Made by a program: the position numbers and the translations under genes. This document shows positions 48,031-54,279 of a stretch of DNA of 54,279 bases, in pieces. Numbering within the stretch: the stretch's first letter is position 1; the number at the start of each line of letters is the position of its first letter. The notes under the pieces are model-generated. The model was given only the letters and a program-made list of their open reading frames with translations. It ran no database searches and was not told where the DNA came from. The stretch is from an uncultured Pseudomonadota bacterium (GTDB lineage Bacteria > Pseudomonadota > Alphaproteobacteria > RUG11792): the NCBI GenBank assembly GCA_902784055.1, contig CACZTP010000007.1, positions 1-54,279 of the forward strand. Direction: 5' to 3'.

Positions 48031-49914
48031 ATGGCACTTACAGATCGGTTTTTCTTAGAAGAACCTGCCTTATTCGCGCCCGTCATTTTAGGGATAGGAA
48101 TATTAATAGGCGTAAACAATCCCAATTGGTTAGTATTTTTATTGACATTAATAATGGCGTTTATTTTACGCAAAATAAAACTTTGGCAAAATGCGATGCT
48201 ATTATTAGCATTGGGATTTTATATAGCCCAAACAGGAGGAATTTTTAGAACTGAATTATTAACAAATAAACAATACATAGTAAAAGAATGTACGTTACAT
48301 TTTGAAGCGATTGTTGATTATATTGATGAAACGCATCCGGTTATGAAAAATATGCAACGCATTACGTTTAAAAATATAAAAACAAAACACAATAAATTAA
48401 GTTTCGTAAAAACAGCTAAAATGACATGTTCACAAAGATTGACCAAAAATATAAAACCAGGGGATAAAGTCTCTGTTTTTGGTCGTTTTACACCTTTTAG
48501 ACAAGCAGTAATTCCGTCTTCCTTTAATCAAAAACAATTTTATGCGTTGCAAAGACTGGACGCATCAGGCATTGCCTTTAAACTTAATAAAACAGGAACA
48601 ACGACATATAAAGATTTTTTTAATAATTGGCGTCGTAGTTTAACCCAAAAAACAATTGCAAAATTAGGGGCAATTACAGGAGGAATCGCAAGTGCATTAG
48701 TAACTGGAGATAAGTCATCAATACCTACAAATGTCAGAGATGTATTTATAAAATCTGGAACAGCTCACATACTAGCAATTTCTGGATTGCATATGAGTCT
48801 TGTTGCGACTATAATCTATTTATGCCTCTTTAAAATATTTTTGTATATAAGTAATTTTTCATTAAAAACAAATCCACAGAAAATAACAGCAATATTAACG
48901 ATCTTATTAACAGGCTGTTATCTAGGGCTATCTGGGTTTTCACCATCAGCTACAAGGGCGTACATAATGTCATCAACAGGGCTTATTGGGCTTATGTTTG
49001 GGCGTACAGTAATTTCTATGAGAAACGTATCTCTTGTGGCGTTTTTGATCCTGTTAATTAATTCTGGGGCGTTATTTTCAGTAAGCTTTCAATTGTCATT
49101 TAGTGCCGTTGTAGCGTTAGTTGCTTTTTATGAACGTTTTGGCAAAATGCTTAAGCGAGTATACACAAATAATTTTATATGTAAAATATTAATTTATATA
49201 TTATCTGCATTAATCACAACAGTTATTGCAACAATAGCGACAACTCCAATATCAATTGCAACATTCAATAGATTAAGTTTATGCGGGACTATTGGGAACC
49301 TAGTAGCAATTCCTATTGTCTCATTCCTTATAGCTCCAATCGGTTTACTATGCTTGGTTACCGCAGGTAATATTACATGGTTAGTAAGTGCTTTATCATT
49401 TGTTATAAACAAACTGGTATCTGTTTTAACTTTTTGTTCAAACTTACCTTATTCAGATATTACGATTAAGTCTCCACACATCAATACCTTGTACATTATG
49501 ATAATCGGGGGTATTATACTTTGTTTATGCAAAACAGAATTGAGACATTCAGGATCATTTTTATCAATAGTTGGTTTTTTAATGTGGATATTTGAAAAAA
49601 ATCCAATATGCATAATTTTCCCAGAGCAAAAGGTTATATGTTGTGTCCATAACGGAAAATTTTTGACAGCAACAAAAAGCAAAGGGAGAACTATTATAAA
49701 AACAATACAGCGTAATTTGGGATTTTCGGGCGATATAGAACATTTTCAGATTAACTGGGTGTCCATCCCTCAAAAGATCAAAAAGTATTCTCAGGGATGC
49801 TTTATTTGGGCTAACGGCACAACTAGGACACTTACTACTCCATCTCATCCATATGCACCTGTTCGATATATAAAAATAAGCGTTCAGAATAAATTTACTC
49901 CTAAAATGGACTAA
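48031..49914 (+). CDS. comEC: ComEC/Rec2 family DNA-uptake channel protein
   Basis: ComEC forms the inner-membrane channel that admits single-stranded DNA during natural transformation. The roughly 627-aa protein has a DUF4131-like N-terminal part with three membrane segments and a soluble domain, then the competence domain with the signature 'SGTAHILAISGLHMSLVATII' in pattern (about residues 243-263) and many helices, and the short soluble C-terminal domain typical of alphaproteobacterial members ('EQKVICCVHNGKFLTATKSKGR'). The full metallo-beta-lactamase domain seen in Bacillus is absent, as expected for this group. I preferred the ATG at 48031; a TTG at 48010 is also in frame. Confidence 0.88.
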   Translation: MALTDRFFLEEPALFAPVILGIGILIGVNNPNWLVFLLTLIMAFILRKIKLWQNAMLLLALGFYIAQTGGIFRTELLTNKQYIVKECTLHFEAIVDYIDETHPVMKNMQRITFKNIKTKHNKLSFVKTAKMTCSQRLTKNIKPGDKVSVFGRFTPFRQAVIPSSFNQKQFYALQRLDASGIAFKLNKTGTTTYKDFFNNWRRSLTQKTIAKLGAITGGIASALVTGDKSSIPTNVRDVFIKSGTAHILAISGLHMSLVATIIYLCLFKIFLYISNFSLKTNPQKITAILTILLTGCYLGLSGFSPSATRAYIMSSTGLIGLMFGRTVISMRNVSLVAFLILLINSGALFSVSFQLSFSAVVALVAFYERFGKMLKRVYTNNFICKILIYILSALITTVIATIATTPISIATFNRLSLCGTIGNLVAIPIVSFLIAPIGLLCLVTAGNITWLVSALSFVINKLVSVLTFCSNLPYSDITIKSPHINTLYIMIIGGIILCLCKTELRHSGSFLSIVGFLMWIFEKNPICIIFPEQKVICCVHNGKFLTATKSKGRTIIKTIQRNLGFSGDIEHFQINWVSIPQKIKKYSQGCFIWANGTTRTLTTPSHPYAPVRYIKISVQNKFTPKMD

Positions 49915-50119
49915 ACGAGTTATTGTAATTATTGTAACTCTAGTTCAAACATCAAATTAAAAACTCAATTTGAATACAACGTTATTAACATAAAGTGTTT
50001 CGTTTTAGTATTGTTTTTGACCATTTTTTAACGATTATTAAGTTATTTTCAACAAAAAGTTTTATAATTTAAAGGGTTAAAAAAGTAAACTACAAAAAGG
50101 GTTGCAACTCATACCTAAC

Positions 50120-50818
50120 ATGAGAGAAATTGCATTGGATACGGAAACGACTGGGCTTTCATATGAAGATGGAGACAGAATTACTGAAATAGGTTGTGTC
50201 GAGATAATTGACAAAGAGTTAACGGGCAATACGTATCACGTGTATATCAATCCCGAACGAGAATTAAGCCTCGATTCCGAACGTATTACTGGATTGACAT
50301 ATGATTACCTTAAACAATTTGGAAAATTCATTGATGTTTATGAAGGTTTTTTAAATTTTGTAAAAAATGATCGGCTGGTAATACACAATGCGAAATTTGA
50401 CATGGGCTTTCTTAATTACGAACTTGAACTTGTAGGATCAACTAAACTTGATGCTAATAGCGTAGTTGATACATTAGATATAGCCCGGAAGAAATATCCA
50501 GGTTCTCCAGCAACTCTTGATGCCCTTTGTAAAAAATTTTCTGTAGACTCAACAATAAGAAGTAAGCATGGTGCGTTAATTGACGCCAATCTTTTAGCTC
50601 AAGTGTACGTAATAATGTCTGTTGACCGCGTGCAGAAAAACATTTTCGTTGACGAAATTGACGACAATGTAGATGTAACAGTTACGTCCAGTTATATAAA
50701 ACCAAAACATTCAACTCTTAAATATCGTCCGTTGTCTGTAATATCTGAGGCAGAAAACATTCGCCATATGGAGCTCGTATCAAAACTTAAAAATCCAATT
50801 TGGAGCAAATTTATCTAA
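50120..50818 (+). CDS. dnaQ: DNA polymerase III epsilon subunit (proofreading exonuclease)
   Basis: DnaQ is the 3'-5' exonuclease of the replicative polymerase. The 232-aa protein starts at 'MREIALDTETTGL' with Exo I (Asp/Glu pair), has Exo II in 'VIHNAKFDMGFLNYEL' (about residues 88-103) and Exo III in 'RSKHGALIDANLLAQVY'. All catalytic acidic residues and the histidine are present. The frame is open from a TTG at 50102, but the family start is the ATG at 50120. In many alphaproteobacteria dnaQ lies close to the origin, in agreement with the candidate origin nearby. Confidence 0.95.
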   Translation: MREIALDTETTGLSYEDGDRITEIGCVEIIDKELTGNTYHVYINPERELSLDSERITGLTYDYLKQFGKFIDVYEGFLNFVKNDRLVIHNAKFDMGFLNYELELVGSTKLDANSVVDTLDIARKKYPGSPATLDALCKKFSVDSTIRSKHGALIDANLLAQVYVIMSVDRVQKNIFVDEIDDNVDVTVTSSYIKPKHSTLKYRPLSVISEAENIRHMELVSKLKNPIWSKFI

Positions 50819-50979
50819 AAATAACCGTAACGTTGTATATTATTTTAATACTTGTAACTGTTTGTCTTGAAGAACTATATTGCCTTTATTAATTTTGCAA
50901 AAAATATTAACTAACTAATAACGTCTCCGCAATTTCTAAAAAATATTTTATATTTTTCTAAAACCGCATAGAATTAACA

Positions 50980-51900
50980 TCATTTTTTAATTTCTGCTAT
51001 TACATTTTTACTACTTTTTTCTTTTTTTATCTTTTCAGTCATTTCAACGACTTTTTCCGTTTGTTTATAAAAGCATCCCCAATCATGCCATCTCTTATAA
51101 CTATTTAGTATTTCATTTGTAGCAGGCAATTTGTTGAGCTCTTCAGGGTCTATGTGTCTTTTCCAAGTCATTTTAATATGAGTATCATCAATGACTAAAA
51201 CGTTAATATCTCCAGCTTGTACAGCAGTTTCAAGATCTTTTTTGGTGTCTTCTGAAACATAATGTTCTGAACTTTCCGCCCATGAAGATAGGTTAGGGTC
51301 AAAATTTGGATTTGCCTTTATTTCACTTTCAAGCGCCTGTAACAACTCATGACATTTGCCATCTTTGTATACAGCTTGCATTACATTTATCGGCATATAC
51401 GATGTTGAAAAAATCACACTAGAAATTGAAAATATAGTAGCCATCCCCGAAACAATTGTTTTGTATAAAGTGTTTGTTCCATATTTCTCAACTGTGAAGA
51501 AACTTAGGCAATACAACACTACAGCTACAATATTTACAACGGCACCCCATAAAAACGGAGCTGTTTTAAGTTTACCAACTAAAATGTTACCAAAGCCAGA
51601 TAGATTGCCCATAACAACAACTGTTAACCCGACGAACCATATTGTATTAAAAACAAGAGTGGCAGTAGACAACCCAGCAGAAATTGTATTACCATTTTTA
51701 GACGGTCGATTAAACCAGACACAGACAGTTACAACAAGCGATAAAAAGATTGTTTCAATCGTCGCCGTCCACATATTATTAAATACTACAGCCATGTTAA
51801 GGCTTGTATCATAAACAGCTTCAATTCCTTTGACGCATACGCAACTGAACGAATATATAAGCAATAAAATAAGAAGATTGTATGTAGCTTTTAATTCCAT
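50980..51900 (-). CDS. Polytopic membrane protein of unknown function
   Basis: The 306-aa protein has about five membrane segments (about residues 7-25, 45-63, 76-97, 111-130 and 142-162) followed by a 140-residue soluble domain, rich in Lys, Glu and Trp ('MTWKRHIDPEELNKLP', 'YKRWHDWGCFYKQ'). It ends in a basic tail. No family is recognised. The start at 51900 has GGTGA upstream; an in-frame upstream ATG at 51942 would add 14 residues. It stands alone between dnaQ and the leucine-rich-repeat gene. Confidence 0.6.
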   Translation of the reverse strand: MELKATYNLLILLLIYSFSCVCVKGIEAVYDTSLNMAVVFNNMWTATIETIFLSLVVTVCVWFNRPSKNGNTISAGLSTATLVFNTIWFVGLTVVVMGNLSGFGNILVGKLKTAPFLWGAVVNIVAVVLYCLSFFTVEKYGTNTLYKTIVSGMATIFSISSVIFSTSYMPINVMQAVYKDGKCHELLQALESEIKANPNFDPNLSSWAESSEHYVSEDTKKDLETAVQAGDINVLVIDDTHIKMTWKRHIDPEELNKLPATNEILNSYKRWHDWGCFYKQTEKVVEMTEKIKKEKSSKNVIAEIKK

Positions 51901-52204
51901 TAAATCACCATGTATATATGTACATCCAGGTAATTGTAACATGTGCTTTTTTGTAGTGTCAACTTTCTGTAATGAAAAAACTCAGTTTTAAAACAAGCGC
52001 ATTAAAATAACCAATCAAATTGAACCGAATAGTTGGAGTGTAATAATTGTTGGCAAAAGGTAATCTGTTCAGTTTGGAAGCACAATTGCTATTACAACAA
52101 ATAGTGTTTAAATTTTAACTGCGTAAGCTGATTATTGTTATTAATTCTTTTTTAGGTGTTTGCTTCGTAAAATAAGCCGGTAAAGTATATTGGACAGGCT
52201 TTGT

Positions 52205-54124
52205 ATGCCTATAAAATCTATATGTTTGATGTTTTTATCAATATCTTCGTTAACGATTTGTTATTGTACTGAAAAGACCGATGATACCGTTGATGAAACT
52301 GTTTTAGATGATAACAAAACCATTCCTAACACACCAATTGTTGCAGACAACAGTGATAGTCTAATCACAAAAAATAGTATTGATCAAAATAATGTAGATG
52401 TTACGGACGTCACTGTGTATACGGAAACTAATTATCAAGGAACTGCCCAGACACTGAAACCTCAGGGGTATTTAATATCGGAACTTGGCGCTTTTAAATC
52501 AATAAAGATACCTAGCGAGTATGAAGTACTGTTCAGTGATAGAGAAGATTATGAATCAAATAATAACAAATCATATTCGCAAGATATGGCAACAATTAAT
52601 ACGGCTGGATATAAATATATTTACGTTGCAAAACTCGATACTTCATCACAATCAGGTATAGCTACGCGTGAAGAGTACAATAAGGACACGCAAGAGTACG
52701 TGGGTGTCGGGATAACATCATTAAAGTTGCTCGACCCATCAGTTAAAAAAATAACAATAGATAACTGCCCTCAATTCACAGGTTTAGGAGATATTACACA
52801 GTATAAAAAATTACAATTTATAAGATATAACGCTACATCTGGAAATTCTGATGAAGTTTTTCAAAAAGATATTAATAGTATTTTTGAATTCTTAGATAAA
52901 ACATCATATTTAAAAGATATAGAACTTGTTGGGGAGCACAATGAATGTTTTGTTTCACGCAATGGTAAGTTTCTAGGAGTTAATATACAATCACTAGATG
53001 TAATTCCAAGCGATGTAAGCGAGGTCTATTTAATAGATTGCAATAAGTTAAAGGATATAAGCACATTAAGTAAGTATAAGTCATTAAAAAAACTATTTAT
53101 GTATGGTAATACGCTAGCATCAGCAACTAGTAGCGATTGGAAAAATGTTTTATCAATTATAGACAATTTGAGCGTATCGGGAAATCTTACGCATGTACAA
53201 TTACCAACAACGTATACAGGTGAAATATATAAGGGGCAACGTTCAAATGCAAGGAAAATAGAGTACTACGGAGCATTAGGGGCTACAAGAATAGCATTTG
53301 AATGTTTTGAGTATTCACAAAAATTGAAAGAAGTATACTTTCCAAGTGTAAAAACAATTGATACTTGGGGGTTTCATAGATGTACAAATTTAACTAAAGT
53401 TGATATGCCACAGTGTGAAACTATTAATCAAAAAGCATTTTACTGTAATGAAAACTTGCAAGAGGTAAGTTTTAAGAATGTAAAAAAAATAGGAGATAAG
53501 GCTTTTTACCAATGCAAGCGATTAGCAATGGTTGATGTTCCTAATGTTATTGAAATAGGTATATCAGCATTTGAAACTGATATTTCTTTGAAGAAATTTG
53601 GAGACTTGTCAAAGATTGAAAATGATAATGTATTTTTTGCTCCAAAACTTACAAAAGTAGGAAATTATGCCTTTAAAATGACTGATGCAAGTGGTCAAAC
53701 TAAAATAAAAGAAGTAGAAATGCCAGAATGTTTAGTAATAGGTAAAGAAAGCTTCAGTCGTTGGCGTTCTATGGAAAAATTAACTTTACAAAAGTGTAAA
53801 ACTATTGGAGCTGAGGCGTTTTATGATCCATACAGTCTTAAAGAGTTAAATTTACCTGCTGTTGAAATATTAGAAACTCGGGCTTTTGTATATAATAAAG
53901 GAGAAAGCTTAAACGGAACCTTGGATTTACCTAATGTCAAATCTATAGGATCATGTGTTTTTGGTGGTAGTAACTATGCTCACCCAAACATAACTACTGT
54001 TAATGCTCCCGAATGCACTAGTTTGGCAAACGATGCTTTTCGTGGAAATGTAAATTTAAAAACATTAACATCAAGTACTACTAACAAAATAACAGTAATA
54101 CAACAGGCTAGATCAAGGCTTTAG
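52205..54124 (+). CDS. Secreted BspA-type leucine-rich-repeat protein
   Basis: The protein (about 639 aa from the ATG at 52205) has a signal peptide ('IKSICLMFLSISSLTICYC'), an acidic N-terminal segment and a first LRR-like region (about residues 155-330). From about residue 360 a run of BspA-type (LRR_5) repeats follows, with the recurrent pattern 'L.EV.FP.VK.I...AF..C..L' seen in 'LKEVYFPSVKTIDTWGFHRC', 'LQEVSFKNVKKIGDKAFYQC' and 'LKELNLPAVEILETRAF'. Such repeats occur in bacterial adhesins and in proteins that bind host surfaces. There is no visible C-terminal anchor. A TTG at 52190 is an alternative start. Confidence 0.8.
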   Translation: MPIKSICLMFLSISSLTICYCTEKTDDTVDETVLDDNKTIPNTPIVADNSDSLITKNSIDQNNVDVTDVTVYTETNYQGTAQTLKPQGYLISELGAFKSIKIPSEYEVLFSDREDYESNNNKSYSQDMATINTAGYKYIYVAKLDTSSQSGIATREEYNKDTQEYVGVGITSLKLLDPSVKKITIDNCPQFTGLGDITQYKKLQFIRYNATSGNSDEVFQKDINSIFEFLDKTSYLKDIELVGEHNECFVSRNGKFLGVNIQSLDVIPSDVSEVYLIDCNKLKDISTLSKYKSLKKLFMYGNTLASATSSDWKNVLSIIDNLSVSGNLTHVQLPTTYTGEIYKGQRSNARKIEYYGALGATRIAFECFEYSQKLKEVYFPSVKTIDTWGFHRCTNLTKVDMPQCETINQKAFYCNENLQEVSFKNVKKIGDKAFYQCKRLAMVDVPNVIEIGISAFETDISLKKFGDLSKIENDNVFFAPKLTKVGNYAFKMTDASGQTKIKEVEMPECLVIGKESFSRWRSMEKLTLQKCKTIGAEAFYDPYSLKELNLPAVEILETRAFVYNKGESLNGTLDLPNVKSIGSCVFGGSNYAHPNITTVNAPECTSLANDAFRGNVNLKTLTSSTTNKITVIQQARSRL

Positions 54125-54163
54125 CACAAGTAGCTTGGATGGCATAACTCAGTGAAAAATATT

Positions 54164-54279
54164 TTATTTTCTCTTATTGCTAAGAATACTAAAATCATCA
54201 GTAAGATCGTTTACTGCATCTTTATTAAGATTATCAGGCTTATTGTCAGTTGAATCTTGTTTTATATCTTCAACAGTTT
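54164..54279 (-). CDS. C-terminal end of an acidic protein (cut by the window edge)
   Basis: The minus-strand frame entering from the right edge is open for 37 codons ('VEDIKQDSTDNKPDNLNK', 'AVNDLTDDFSILSNKRK') and ends in TAA. The Asp/Asn-rich composition resembles the other low-complexity secreted proteins of the window. Confidence 0.45.
   Translation of the reverse strand, partial: TVEDIKQDSTDNKPDNLNKDAVNDLTDDFSILSNKRK

Overview
The window looks like part of the chromosome of an AT-rich Gram-negative bacterium, most likely an intracellular or symbiotic alphaproteobacterium (a Holosporales- or Rickettsiales-like lifestyle is my inference). It carries SecB, LpxK, TamB and PpiD (outer membrane and periplasm), an alphaproteobacterial-style split transhydrogenase subunit, a K+-independent H+-pyrophosphatase, and many secreted proteins with no recognisable family. 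No taxonomy search could be run.

Layout. 1-500: no recognised gene; an 8-bp tandem repeat (7 copies) lies just before a small secreted or anchored protein. 1.2-11.6 kb: a leftward island of phage-tail character: a P22 gp10-like tail protein (979 aa), a fibre-like protein (387 aa) and a 1930-aa protein with a related N-terminus and a very long coiled coil. These genes are peppered with in-frame copies of a 30-bp GC-richer palindromic element and of a second short repeat; neither was found elsewhere in the window. 11.7-12.0 kb: tRNA-Glu(CTC) and tRNA-Lys(CTT). 12.1-13.3 kb: a beta-barrel outer membrane protein coupled to a DUF4280 (PAAR-like) protein. 13.3-24.7 kb: mltG, tRNA-Val, rpmB-secB, ppiD, an M23 peptidase, hppA, a secreted unknown, tRNA-Tyr/tRNA-Gly and lpxK. 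24.8-33.3 kb: small unknowns, an SPL-type radical SAM protein, tamB and atpHAGD, with no atpC after atpD. 34-38.7 kb: hfq-alr, rplM-rpsI, a dicarboxylate/amino-acid symporter and tsaD. 38.9-44 kb: secreted low-complexity proteins (one apparently split by a -1 frameshift at an A8 tract) and an isolated pntAA. 44.2-46.3 kb: groES-groEL. 46.4-47.5 kb: another secreted Asn-rich protein. 47.55-47.91 kb: a strong candidate replication origin. 48-54.3 kb: comEC, dnaQ, a membrane protein, a BspA-type leucine-rich-repeat protein and the end of a further acidic protein.

How it fits together. The cell appears to make ATP with F1Fo, recycle pyrophosphate for proton pumping, import organic acids or amino acids, and build peptidoglycan and lipid A. 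A sizeable part of the window is devoted to exported proteins (barrel, PAAR-like, LRR, Asn-rich) that could act at a host interface.

The most notable observations are: (1) a family of 30-bp in-frame palindromic repeats with covarying stems confined to the tail-like operon; (2) an 11-bp-periodic array of nine TTATCAACA boxes in two opposed clusters flanking an AT-rich core, next to a perfect TTAA-N7-TTAA site, as expected for an alphaproteobacterial oriC; (3) a gene continued through a -1 shift on a poly-A tract; (4) an ATP synthase operon without its epsilon gene.
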